A stretch of DNA of 64,000 nt from Arenibacter sp. F20364 (GTDB lineage: Bacteria > Bacteroidota > Bacteroidia > Flavobacteriales > Flavobacteriaceae). Of this stretch, positions 1 to 8,125 are shown piece after piece (the first letter of the stretch is position 1; every line of letters starts with the position of its first letter). Position numbers and translations under genes: made by a program. Location: positions 50,036 to 114,035 of the forward strand of contig NZ_JALKBD010000018.1 in the NCBI RefSeq assembly GCF_023015905.1, read 5' to 3'. The notes beneath the pieces were generated by a model that saw nothing but the letters and a program-made list of their open reading frames with translations, was not told the origin of the DNA and ran no database searches.

Positions 1-1
1 C

Positions 2-439
2 GGCAAGCCAGATGTGATTGCCGGAGTGGCCACAGGAGCCATAGGTATCGGGATGCTGGTTGCCGAATATTTAGGGCTACCTTTTATATATGTTAGGCCT
101 GAAGCCAAGTCCCACGGACGTCAAAACCAAATAGAAGGTCGTTTGGAGGCCAATCAGAGTGTTGTGGTCATTGAAGACTTGATCAGTACAGGAAAAAGCA
201 GTCTAAATGCCGTAGAAGCCCTTAAAACAAGTGGGGCAAATGTAAAAGGAATGCTCGCCATTTTTACTTATGGATTTGATCTGGCCAATGACAACTTTAA
301 GAAATACGGCTTGGACCTACATACTTTGAGCAATTACGACTATTTAATTCAACAAGCTTCGGATACAAACTATATTCAAGAAAATCAATTAAAAACATTA
401 TTAGAGTGGAAAAGTAGCCCCTCTACCTGGCAATCTTAA
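2..439 (+). CDS. pyrE: Orotate phosphoribosyltransferase, 5'-truncated by window edge
   Basis: This is the C-terminal part of a type I phosphoribosyltransferase that joins orotate to PRPP to make OMP in pyrimidine synthesis. The frame is open from base 2, so the true start lies before the window; an internal GTG at 14 should not be taken as the start. The PRPP-binding signature VVVIEDLISTGKS and the preceding RPEAKSHGRQNQIEG stretch, matching the OPRT catalytic loop (K-x-H-G), identify the enzyme. About 145 residues are seen, roughly two thirds of the usual 210. The next gene begins three bases after the stop, so the two are probably co-transcribed. Confidence 0.93.
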   Translation, partial: GKPDVIAGVATGAIGIGMLVAEYLGLPFIYVRPEAKSHGRQNQIEGRLEANQSVVVIEDLISTGKSSLNAVEALKTSGANVKGMLAIFTYGFDLANDNFKKYGLDLHTLSNYDYLIQQASDTNYIQENQLKTLLEWKSSPSTWQS

Positions 440-442
440 AAT

Positions 443-835
443 ATGTATTTAGAAACACCCAAGAAAAAAGTTAATAAAAGCGGTAAGGAAGTTTTTGAAT
501 TTCTAAACGATGTAAAGAATTTTGAGACCTTAATGCCCGAAAACATTGATAAGTTTCAAGTTATCAATGAAAATAGATTTTTGTTTGCACTAAAGGGAAT
601 GCCCGAAATTGTACTTCAAAAGAAACAGCAAACACCTCATACGCAACTGATATTGGGAGCTGCCAGTGAAAAATTACCCTTTACCCTAACCGCCGATATT
701 ACAGCAATAAATGAGCATGAAAGTGAGGTGACCCTAAGTTTTGAAGGGGAATTCAATGCTATGATGGCCATGATGATAAAATCGCCAATCAACAATTTTA
801 TAGGGACACTGTCCGAGAATCTCGCCAAAATATAA
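443..835 (+). CDS. SRPBCC-family small protein
   Basis: A 130-residue protein with the layout of the START/SRPBCC ligand-binding fold: an N-terminal strand (YLETPKKKVNKS), a helix with FLNDVKNFETLMPENI, and a long C-terminal helix ending in IGTLSENLAKI. There is no signal peptide, so it should be cytoplasmic. No catalytic residues can be assigned and the ligand is unknown. It follows pyrE after three bases, as often seen in Flavobacteriaceae, which suggests transcriptional coupling rather than a demonstrated role in pyrimidine synthesis. The fold call is from sequence pattern only. Confidence 0.75.
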   Translation: MYLETPKKKVNKSGKEVFEFLNDVKNFETLMPENIDKFQVINENRFLFALKGMPEIVLQKKQQTPHTQLILGAASEKLPFTLTADITAINEHESEVTLSFEGEFNAMMAMMIKSPINNFIGTLSENLAKI

Positions 836-861
836 GCTTGGTTTTCTTTTGGACACAACGA

Positions 862-1593
862 TCAATAAAGAAGTTTTACTTCCTTGAGATTAAATTCCTC
901 TAGTACGTTGTCTTCCAGTAAAATCTTTAATTTCCCTGTACTGGAAACGCCTTTTATAAAGCCCATAAAAATTTGATCATCCTGATTTTTAAAGGTGGAC
1001 GGCTTATCCTTTCTAAAAAGTCTACTCTCATAACGTTCAACAAGATCTTTCCTATCCCCTGCCCCGCTGTTCCCGAGCAAGTCTTTTAAATTTTCCACAA
1101 TTTTGGAGAGTAGTTCATCCAGATCCAACGATCTTCCCAATAACAATTTTAAGGATGACACATTGGGGAGATTATTGAAGGTCAATTGATTTACATTTAA
1201 ACCTATTCCAACAATAGACGCCTGAATATGCTGTCCAGATAAAATATTTTCAATTAGAATTCCACAAATTTTGCAATGTCCTGACATAATGTCGTTAGGC
1301 CATTTAATCTTTAAATCAGGTACTTGCAGTAGGCTTAATGCTTCATAAATTGCCAGTGAAACATAAATGTTCAATAGAAATTGCTCTGAGACCAATCTGT
1401 CAATTGACTTTACTAAAACACTAAAAGTCAGGTTCTTACCGGGTTCTGAAAGCCAATTTGTCCCCATTTGCCCACGCCCCTTTAATTGGGTATGTGCCAT
1501 AACCACCGTGAAATCCCCAATTTTATTATTGAACATCAAATCCTTTAAATAGGCATTTGTGGAGTCCGTGGCACTAAGTTTGATTAATTGCAT
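862..1593 (-). CDS. birA: Biotin--[acetyl-CoA-carboxylase] ligase
   Basis: A 243-residue biotin protein ligase that activates biotin with ATP and attaches it to the carboxyl-carrier protein of acetyl-CoA carboxylase. The biotinyl-AMP motif KGRGQMG lies near residue 40, followed by KWPNDIM and GILIEN, all diagnostic of the BirA/LplA catalytic domain. There is no N-terminal helix-turn-helix, so this is the short, non-regulatory type. The start is an ATG opening MQLIKLSATDSTN, where the D-S-T-N motif normally sits close to the N terminus. It is transcribed divergently from rsfS with a 93-bp AT-rich intergenic region. Confidence 0.94.
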   Translation of the reverse strand: MQLIKLSATDSTNAYLKDLMFNNKIGDFTVVMAHTQLKGRGQMGTNWLSEPGKNLTFSVLVKSIDRLVSEQFLLNIYVSLAIYEALSLLQVPDLKIKWPNDIMSGHCKICGILIENILSGQHIQASIVGIGLNVNQLTFNNLPNVSSLKLLLGRSLDLDELLSKIVENLKDLLGNSGAGDRKDLVERYESRLFRKDKPSTFKNQDDQIFMGFIKGVSSTGKLKILLEDNVLEEFNLKEVKLLY

Positions 1594-1658
1594 TTACAAT
1601 CTTATGATTATTATATAATGTATTGTTAAAAACAATAGTTAAAAAAACAAAAAAATAA

Positions 1659-1666
1659 TAACTTTG
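1659..1666 (+). promoter_or_regulatory. Putative -7 promoter element for rsfS-ftsH operon
   Basis: TAACTTTG matches the Bacteroidota -7 consensus TAnnTTTG and lies 20 bp before the rsfS ATG. No convincing TTTG -33 box is visible at the expected distance. Confidence 0.45.
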
Positions 1667-1686
1667 TAAAAATTTAAAATTTTTGA

Positions 1687-2064
1687 ATGCAAAAAAGGAA
1701 AAGTAGCGCAGATGAGTTAATTGCCTTAATTTTAAGTGGAATAGAAGAGGTTAAAGGAAATGACATTAATTTACTTGATCTTAGAGATATTGAGAATACC
1801 GTTTGTGACTACTTTATTATTTGTAATGGTACTTCCAACACACATGTAAACGCCATTGTAGGCTCCATCCAAAAAACCGTAAGTAAAGCAATTCAAGACA
1901 AACCTTGGCATGTAGAAGGTTCGGATAATGCTGAATGGATTTTGATGGACTACGTAAACGTAGTAGTACATGTATTTCAAAAACAAGTTAGAGAATATTA
2001 TGATATCGAAGGACTTTGGGGAGATGCCAAAGTAACCTCAGTTGAAAGTAGCTTCAATAAGTAA
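1687..2064 (+). CDS. rsfS: Ribosome silencing factor RsfS
   Basis: A 125-residue RsfS/Iojap protein, which binds ribosomal protein uL14 and blocks 30S-50S joining when nutrients are low. Family hallmarks are present: DLRDIENTVCDYFIICNGTS, the PWHVEGSDNAEWILMDY region and VVVHVFQ followed by REYYDIEGLWGDA. Length is normal for the family. It is the first gene of the forward run that continues nine bases later with ftsH, a common arrangement in flavobacteria. Confidence 0.95.
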   Translation: MQKRKSSADELIALILSGIEEVKGNDINLLDLRDIENTVCDYFIICNGTSNTHVNAIVGSIQKTVSKAIQDKPWHVEGSDNAEWILMDYVNVVVHVFQKQVREYYDIEGLWGDAKVTSVESSFNK

Positions 2065-2073
2065 AAAAAAATA

Positions 2074-4071
2074 ATGGCAAAAGAAAATAATACAGGTCCC
2101 AAAAAACCCAAATTCAATACTTGGTGGATATATGGCGTAATAGCGATATTATTAATTGGTTTTCAATTCTTTGGTAGCGGAAACTTCGCGAATACCAAAA
2201 AAGCTAGTACCTCCGAGCTTCAAGAGTACCTAAGAAATGGGGATATTAGAAAAATATTGGTAATCACCAATACTAGACAAGCCAAAATCTTCCTTACCGA
2301 AGAGGCTTTAAATAAGGAGGTTCACAAGGATGTCTCCGATCAGCCCTTTTCATTGACGGCCACCGCCACACCACAGTATGTTGTAAACTACGGTGACCAA
2401 CAGAACTTTGAAAATGAGATCAATGACATTAAAAAAGAAAACAATTTAGACACGGAGCTTACGTACGACCAAGAATCGAATGTACTGACAGAACTCCTTT
2501 TAACCTTGTTGCCATTTGTACTGATCATAGGTATATGGATCTATTTAATGCGCCGTATGTCCGGTGGAGCCGGTGGTGGTGCTGGTGGTCAGATTTTCAA
2601 TATCGGAAAGTCCAAAGCCAAATTATTTGACGAAAAAACAGATACAAGAACTTCATTCAAGGACGTTGCCGGGTTGGAAGGTGCCAAGGAAGAAGTAGAG
2701 GAAATTGTCGAATTCCTAAGAAATCCGGATAAATATACCTCCTTAGGGGGGAAAATTCCCAAAGGCGCCTTATTGGTAGGACCTCCAGGAACTGGTAAAA
2801 CCTTATTGGCAAAAGCCGTTGCAGGGGAAGCAAAAGTTCCTTTCTTTTCGCTTTCAGGTTCAGATTTCGTGGAAATGTTCGTGGGAGTAGGAGCCTCTAG
2901 GGTAAGGGACCTATTTAAACAAGCCAAAGATAAATCACCCGCCATTATTTTTATCGATGAGATCGACGCCATTGGTAGAGCCAGAGGCAAGAACAATTTC
3001 ACCGGTTCCAATGACGAAAGGGAAAACACCTTGAACCAATTACTAACGGAAATGGATGGTTTTGGTACCAATACCAACGTTATCGTTTTGGCTGCAACCA
3101 ACCGTGCAGATGTTTTGGACAAAGCATTAATGAGAGCAGGCCGATTTGATAGACAGATATACGTTGATCTACCGGACATCAGGGAGAGGAAAGAAATTTT
3201 CGAAGTTCACCTTAGACCTATAAAAACAGCAGAAACTTTGGATTTGGATTTTCTGGCCAAACAAACTCCAGGTTTTTCTGGTGCGGATATTGCCAATGTT
3301 TGTAATGAGGCGGCATTGATCGCAGCACGTAAAGAGAAAAAGGCTGTTACCAAACAAGATTTCTTGGATGCCGTGGACAGAATTGTTGGCGGTCTTGAAA
3401 AAAAGAACAAAATAATTACTCCCGGAGAAAAGGAAACAATTGCGTATCATGAAGCCGGACATGCCACGGTAAGCTGGATGTTGGAACATGCAGCACCACT
3501 GGTAAAAGTAACAATAGTACCTAGAGGGCAATCTTTAGGGGCCGCTTGGTATTTGCCTGAAGAACGCCTAATTGTTCGCCCGGAACAAATGAAAGATGAA
3601 ATGTGCGCTACCTTGGGCGGAAGGGCTGCCGAAAAAGTAATCTTCAACAAAATATCAACGGGCGCTCTCAGCGATTTGGAGAAGGTAACCAAACAGGCCA
3701 GGGCCATGGTAACTATCTATGGTTTAAATGATGAAATCGGCAATCTCACCTATTACGACTCATCAGGTCAAAATGAATATGGTTTCTCCAAACCGTATAG
3801 CGAACAAACAGCATTGACCATTGACAAGGAGATTTCAAAGCTTATTGAGGAGCAGTACAAAAGGGCGGTTGAATTATTGTCGAAAAACAAAGATAAACTT
3901 ACGGAATTAGCGCAACGTTTATTGGAAAAAGAAGTTATATTTAAAGACGATTTGGAAAAGATATTTGGTAAGCGTCCTTTTGAAAAAGACAAAAGAATGG
4001 AAGCTGAGGAAGCAGCCGAAAAAGAGGAAAAAGCCAATAAGGATCTTCCTAAATCGGAAACAGAAAAATAA
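2074..4071 (+). CDS. ftsH: ATP-dependent zinc metalloprotease FtsH
   Basis: A 665-residue membrane-anchored AAA+ protease that degrades misfolded and regulatory membrane proteins. There are two N-terminal membrane segments (about residues 17-34 and 139-160) around an extracytoplasmic FtsH domain, a Gly-rich linker (SGGAGGGAGG), the AAA module with Walker A GPPGTGKT at residues 236-243, Walker B IIFIDEID, the pore motif around FVEMFVGVGAS, and the zinc site HEAGH at residues 459-463. The C terminus is long, charged and Lys/Glu-rich, typical of Bacteroidota orthologues. It sits between rsfS and a LUD protein in one transcription direction. Confidence 0.97.
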   Translation: MAKENNTGPKKPKFNTWWIYGVIAILLIGFQFFGSGNFANTKKASTSELQEYLRNGDIRKILVITNTRQAKIFLTEEALNKEVHKDVSDQPFSLTATATPQYVVNYGDQQNFENEINDIKKENNLDTELTYDQESNVLTELLLTLLPFVLIIGIWIYLMRRMSGGAGGGAGGQIFNIGKSKAKLFDEKTDTRTSFKDVAGLEGAKEEVEEIVEFLRNPDKYTSLGGKIPKGALLVGPPGTGKTLLAKAVAGEAKVPFFSLSGSDFVEMFVGVGASRVRDLFKQAKDKSPAIIFIDEIDAIGRARGKNNFTGSNDERENTLNQLLTEMDGFGTNTNVIVLAATNRADVLDKALMRAGRFDRQIYVDLPDIRERKEIFEVHLRPIKTAETLDLDFLAKQTPGFSGADIANVCNEAALIAARKEKKAVTKQDFLDAVDRIVGGLEKKNKIITPGEKETIAYHEAGHATVSWMLEHAAPLVKVTIVPRGQSLGAAWYLPEERLIVRPEQMKDEMCATLGGRAAEKVIFNKISTGALSDLEKVTKQARAMVTIYGLNDEIGNLTYYDSSGQNEYGFSKPYSEQTALTIDKEISKLIEEQYKRAVELLSKNKDKLTELAQRLLEKEVIFKDDLEKIFGKRPFEKDKRMEAEEAAEKEEKANKDLPKSETEK

Positions 4072-4131
4072 AACAATAAATAATTCGTTGTTTCTAAATA
4101 TCTAGGAACTTAAGGAACCATTTAAATATTA

Positions 4132-4743
4132 ATGGGATTATTTGATAAACTTTTCGGGGGAGGAAAAAAAAGGGTTTCCAAAGAAACCGTGGAAACGAGA
4201 GGGCAGCATATGCCCGACTTAAACATTCCTGTTGACGAAAAGTTTACCATTAATTTTAAACACAACGGGGGAAAGTTCTTGTATTGCGATTCCATCAATG
4301 AAGTGTTCAGTAATTTGGACAATATTATCATTGAAAATAAATGGCAGGACCAAACTTTTTTTTCAATGGATAAAAGATTGGAAGAAAAGTTTTCCAAACA
4401 GGAAATAAATTTCACCAACCTGCCTAATAAAAGTGAAATATTTTTCACCACCTGCGAGCATCTGATTGCCCAAAATGGCTCCATTTTAGTTTGTTCCAAT
4501 CAATTGAAAGAAAGAAAACTTCACGAATTACCTTCAAATGTTATTGTTTTTGCCACTACCAGCCAAATGGTCGAATCTATTGGAGAGGGACTAAAAACGA
4601 TAAAGAAAAAGTATCAAAATGTAATTCCCGCCAACATTACCACCATTAAACATTTTCAACCTACGGCTGAAAATTCGCACGATTTCTTAACTTACGGAAG
4701 TAGTTCTAAAAATCTTTATCTTTTACTTCTGGAAGACTTATAA
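4132..4743 (+). CDS. LUD-domain (LutC-like) protein
   Basis: A 203-residue cytoplasmic protein resembling the LUD superfamily seen in the lactate-utilisation proteins LutB and LutC. Supporting regions are the mid-protein NLPNKSEIFFTTCEHLIAQN and ILVCSNQLKERKLHELPSNV, and the terminal half SSSKNLYLLLLEDL. There is no cysteine cluster for iron-sulfur binding and no lactate-utilisation neighbours, so a direct role in lactate oxidation is not supported. It stands between ftsH and cdsA, with cdsA starting two bases after its stop. The substrate is unknown. Confidence 0.7.
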   Translation: MGLFDKLFGGGKKRVSKETVETRGQHMPDLNIPVDEKFTINFKHNGGKFLYCDSINEVFSNLDNIIIENKWQDQTFFSMDKRLEEKFSKQEINFTNLPNKSEIFFTTCEHLIAQNGSILVCSNQLKERKLHELPSNVIVFATTSQMVESIGEGLKTIKKKYQNVIPANITTIKHFQPTAENSHDFLTYGSSSKNLYLLLLEDL

Positions 4744-4744
4744 C

Positions 4745-5548
4745 ATGAGAGAAATTTTAAGGCGCTTACTTACAGGTGCGGTCTATGTAATTTTACTACT
4801 TTCCGCCGTATTCCTCAGTTCTGATGCGTTCGATTTTTTATTTATGACCTTTGGACTCGCTTGTCTCTACGAGTACAAACGCATGATAAAGCTTCCAGGT
4901 TATCATATTTTTATAGCTTATTTGGCTCTTTGGTGGGCATTTATTTACCTGATTGATGATAAGAATCTCATTAATATTTTGATGTTCATCACAATATCCA
5001 TTAATTTTATATTGTTGTACTACCTCTTTTCAGGAAAGGAAAAACTGTTCAACAATTTGCAAAAATTTATTATCGGGCTATTTTATATAGGGGGAGGCTG
5101 TATTTTTCTTACTATGATACCTTATAAAGACAATGAGTTCGCACAGTTTCTGATCATGGGTGTATTTATACTTATTTGGGTAAACGATACTTTTGCCTAT
5201 TTGGTAGGGAAAAGTATAGGCCGCAATAAATTGTTCCCATCTATTTCCCCTAAAAAAACCATTGAGGGAGCACTGGGAGGCTTTATTTTTGCCTTGGCCG
5301 CCTCGTATTTTTTATCGAAATATGAGACCAATATTTCATTGGTCCAATGGTTGATACTAGCCTCTGTAATTGTACTGACCGGAAGTTTGGGCGATCTTAT
5401 AGAATCTAAATTCAAAAGGGCTGCTGGCGTTAAGGATAGTGGCGCTATTTTACCGGGACATGGTGGCATGCTGGACCGATTGGACAGTCTGGTTTTTGCC
5501 GCACCTTTCGCATATTTAACTTTAATTATTTTTTCACATGTTTCATAA
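4745..5548 (+). CDS. cdsA: Phosphatidate cytidylyltransferase
   Basis: A 267-residue integral membrane enzyme making CDP-diacylglycerol from CTP and phosphatidic acid, the entry point to phospholipids. Several hydrophobic segments span the protein. The C-terminal signature is intact: ESKFKRAAGVKDSGAILPGH followed by GGMLDRLDS, matching S-x8-R-x2-K-R-x3-K-D-x5-P-G-H-G-G-x2-D-R-x-D. The stop overlaps the start of psd by 11 bp, which points to translational coupling between CDP-DAG synthesis and phosphatidylethanolamine formation. Confidence 0.95.
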   Translation: MREILRRLLTGAVYVILLLSAVFLSSDAFDFLFMTFGLACLYEYKRMIKLPGYHIFIAYLALWWAFIYLIDDKNLINILMFITISINFILLYYLFSGKEKLFNNLQKFIIGLFYIGGGCIFLTMIPYKDNEFAQFLIMGVFILIWVNDTFAYLVGKSIGRNKLFPSISPKKTIEGALGGFIFALAASYFLSKYETNISLVQWLILASVIVLTGSLGDLIESKFKRAAGVKDSGAILPGHGGMLDRLDSLVFAAPFAYLTLIIFSHVS

Positions 5549-6212
5549 AGAAGGACAAAAGATCATTATAACGACCTTTATTATAGTTGTTTCCATTATA
5601 GTGTTGGCCAACTATTTTATAGGAATAACTTGGCTAAAATTTGGACTTCAAATAATTTCCTTGGTTCTCCTCGTTTTAGTGCTACAGTTTTTTAGAAATC
5701 CCAAAAGGAACGTTTCCAAGAATTTTGATGAAATATTGGCGCCTGCAGATGGTAAGGTAGTTGCCATAGAAGAAGTGGAAGAAACGGAATATTTTAAGGC
5801 AAAGCGCATCCAAGTTTCTATTTTTATGTCTCCTGTAAATGTGCACGTAACAAGATATCCTTCAAGTGGACTCATTAAATTGTCAAAATACCATCCCGGT
5901 AAATTTCTGGTTGCCTGGCATCCCAAATCCAGCGAAGAAAATGAAAGAACTACTGTTGTTATAAATACGCCCAAGTTCGGGGACATCCTTTACCGCCAAA
6001 TTGCTGGTGCCGTGGCACGTCGTATCGTTAACTATGCAGAAGTGGGCGAAAGCGTTCAACAGGGAGATGATGCAGGATTTATTAAATTTGGCTCTAGAGT
6101 AGATTTGTTCTTACCTTTGGATAGTGCGATTACCGTAAAATTGCACCAAAAAGTAACCGGGGCAAAAACATGTATTGCAACTACTAGGGTTAAAAAAGAA
6201 AATGAAGACTGA
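5538..6212 (+). CDS. psd: Phosphatidylserine decarboxylase family protein
   Basis: A 224-residue short-form (archaeal/Bacteroidota-type) phosphatidylserine decarboxylase, converting phosphatidylserine to phosphatidylethanolamine. Two N-terminal hydrophobic segments anchor it. ILAPADGKVVAIEE, the SPVNVHVTRYP motif and the C-terminal GFIKFGSRVDLFLP are family hallmarks; the Gly-Ser in FGSR is the expected self-cleavage site that creates the pyruvoyl group. It overlaps cdsA upstream and the acyl-CoA-binding protein downstream by 11 bp each, so the three are probably translated as a coupled set. Confidence 0.93.
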   Translation: MFHKEGQKIIITTFIIVVSIIVLANYFIGITWLKFGLQIISLVLLVLVLQFFRNPKRNVSKNFDEILAPADGKVVAIEEVEETEYFKAKRIQVSIFMSPVNVHVTRYPSSGLIKLSKYHPGKFLVAWHPKSSEENERTTVVINTPKFGDILYRQIAGAVARRIVNYAEVGESVQQGDDAGFIKFGSRVDLFLPLDSAITVKLHQKVTGAKTCIATTRVKKENED

Positions 6213-6471
6213 TAAACTAAATAAAGATTTTATAGCGGCGGTCGATTTCGTTAATGACTACACAGACCCCTTGCCTGCCGATCTTTTATTAAAACTTTAT
6301 GCCTATTTTAAAATTGCCAACCGCAATTTTAGCCATCCGGGAAGCAGAACGCCCTTAATAAACGCCTTTAAGGCCAACGCCCTGATCCAAGCAAAAAACG
6401 TAAGCATTCAAGAAGCTATGGAGCGTTATATAGAATTGGTGGACAAAGAAGTAAGGAATACCAAAAAATAA
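6202..6471 (+). CDS. Acyl-CoA-binding protein
   Basis: An 89-residue diverged ACBP, a small helical protein that holds long-chain acyl-CoA. The pattern LPADLLLKLYAYFKIAN, a short loop, FKANALIQAKNVSIQEAM and ERYIELVDK follows the four-helix ACBP layout, with the conserved tyrosines in the second and last helices. The ATG at 6202 is preferred over an in-frame TTG at 6175 because it puts the first helix at the N terminus; it overlaps psd by 11 bp. Its placement after cdsA and psd fits a role in supplying or buffering acyl-CoA for phospholipid synthesis, which is inference. Confidence 0.8.
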   Translation: MKTDKLNKDFIAAVDFVNDYTDPLPADLLLKLYAYFKIANRNFSHPGSRTPLINAFKANALIQAKNVSIQEAMERYIELVDKEVRNTKK

Positions 6472-6616
6472 AACAAAAGTCTTTATTAGATTACTTTTTG
6501 AAGTCTATCTCCTCCTGAATAAAATGAATTGCGTAACCAACGAATTATCTGGTCAAATCTGGATTTTCGTTTTTCCAAAGATACAAATTCACCAAATTAC
6601 GGTTTTAATAGTGTCC

Positions 6617-7885
6617 TTAAGAAGCTATTTTCAATTCGGTTTCCTTATTCTCAAAATAGCTGAAATAAATACCTGCAAAAATCGTGATTAAAAAATAGGT
6701 CCCAACCCACATATTGGCCATGGGAAGATAAGCGTTTAGGCCAAACCAATCGCCAAAATATACTACCCATAAAATTCCTGCCACCCCTCTAAAAACTTCA
6801 ATCCCAACAGCATATTTTTTTCTATCCATCAGCGTAGTATACCCATAGATTCCGACAAATATAAAACCGCTAAACGTAAGTAGTCCCTCAAAACCAATAT
6901 CTGTGTAGTTATAGAACATGAACATCATTAGCCCCAAACTGACCAGCATCTGAAAAATGGCATATAGCTTAAGCCCATTGCTGGCGTTTGATCCATATCT
7001 TCTAAAATTATATACATCGCCTATAATAGCAATGGGATACTTTTCCTTGACATCATCCGGCCTCCAGCCCGTAGGCATAAACCATATACGCAATTTGTCC
7101 CGTAAGCTCTTGGTTCGCCATGCATCCTTTAATATCCTCCACAAATGTTGAAAATTGATAATTATAGGATTCCAAGTCCCCGCGGGTTTCAATACACCAA
7201 ATTGGGGCGGAACCTCATCCATCTCCTCCTGAAAAGTACCGAACATACGATCCCAAACGCATAAAATCTGCCCTAAGTTCTTATCTATGTATTCCGGATT
7301 AATGGCATGGTGCACCCTGTGTTGGGAAGGGGTAACCAAAATATACTCCAACCAACCCATCTTTCCAATATGCCTGGTATGGTACCAGAACTGGGCAAAC
7401 AAATGTATGGGAGCCAAAATAGCTATCACCATTTGCGGCACGCCCAAAACCGCCGCTGGAATAAGGAACAACGAAAAATAACCCACCAGGTTGCTTATCG
7501 GTTGTCTCAGGGCACAAGCTAAATTAAACTCTTCACTACTGTGGTGAATTACATGTTGATTCCAAAAAATATTTATTTTATGGCTTAACCTATGGTTCCA
7601 GTAACCGGCGAAATCAAGAACAACAAAGGCAATCGTCCAAACCAACCAAGTGGCCTTTATTTCGGTAATGGCCAAATGCTCCAACAAAAAAGGATAGGAA
7701 ACTATAATTACTGCCAGCCCCAAAGTATCCTTGATGATATTGGTCAGCCCAGAACTAATACTGGAAACCGTATCCATAACCTTGTGCATTTGTTTTTTCA
7801 CAAAATAGCCATAGGTTATTTCTATTGTCAAGAGGATCACAAAAAACGGGATGGCATATAAAAGTGCCGTTGCGTAGGTTTCCAT
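6617..7885 (-). CDS. Sterol desaturase / fatty acid hydroxylase family membrane protein
   Basis: A 422-residue multi-pass membrane di-iron oxygenase. The histidine motifs of the fatty-acid-hydroxylase superfamily are all visible: HRLSH, then HVIHHSS, and later QHRVHH with a further conserved NLGQILCVWDRMFGTF. The C-terminal third adds four or so hydrophobic helices not needed for catalysis. The ATG at 7885 (METYATALL) is preferred to a TTG ten codons upstream. It stands alone, convergent with the ACBP gene. The substrate (sterol, hopanoid, carotenoid or fatty acid/lipid alkyl chain) cannot be deduced from the sequence. Confidence 0.88.
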   Translation of the reverse strand: METYATALLYAIPFFVILLTIEITYGYFVKKQMHKVMDTVSSISSGLTNIIKDTLGLAVIIVSYPFLLEHLAITEIKATWLVWTIAFVVLDFAGYWNHRLSHKINIFWNQHVIHHSSEEFNLACALRQPISNLVGYFSLFLIPAAVLGVPQMVIAILAPIHLFAQFWYHTRHIGKMGWLEYILVTPSQHRVHHAINPEYIDKNLGQILCVWDRMFGTFQEEMDEVPPQFGVLKPAGTWNPIIINFQHLWRILKDAWRTKSLRDKLRIWFMPTGWRPDDVKEKYPIAIIGDVYNFRRYGSNASNGLKLYAIFQMLVSLGLMMFMFYNYTDIGFEGLLTFSGFIFVGIYGYTTLMDRKKYAVGIEVFRGVAGILWVVYFGDWFGLNAYLPMANMWVGTYFLITIFAGIYFSYFENKETELKIAS

Positions 7886-8125
7886 AAAGCAGGATAAAAT
7901 TGCTGTCTCTAACAAATATAGTCAAAATCGTTATTTTTTACCTTGCATTTTATATTGACTACATGAACAAATCCCTCATATGGAAGGTCATAGGCAAAAA
8001 AATCACCCTTGAACAAAACTACTGGACCTACTTAAAAAAAGTGTCAGTACTAGAACACCAAAAGCTTTTGTTTACAATTTAAATAAAGTATAAATTAGTT
8101 GCATATACCTTATATTCGCCTTTAC
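7886..8125. other. Divergent intergenic region between hydroxylase and hybrid kinase genes
   Basis: 240 bp between two divergent genes. On the minus strand TATATTTG (7913-7920) fits the -7 element for the hydroxylase gene. A 39-codon forward ORF from an ATG at 7963 is present, but it has no recognisable family and may be chance. Confidence 0.4.

Noticed and set aside
2589..3179. A 196-codon reverse ORF inside ftsH
   Set aside because: It lies opposite the AAA domain of an intact ftsH and has no recognisable domain.
7963..8082. A 39-codon forward ORF before the hybrid kinase
   Set aside because: Short, no similarity that I recognise, and weak promoter match (TACCTTGC); kept only as a note in the intergenic entry.
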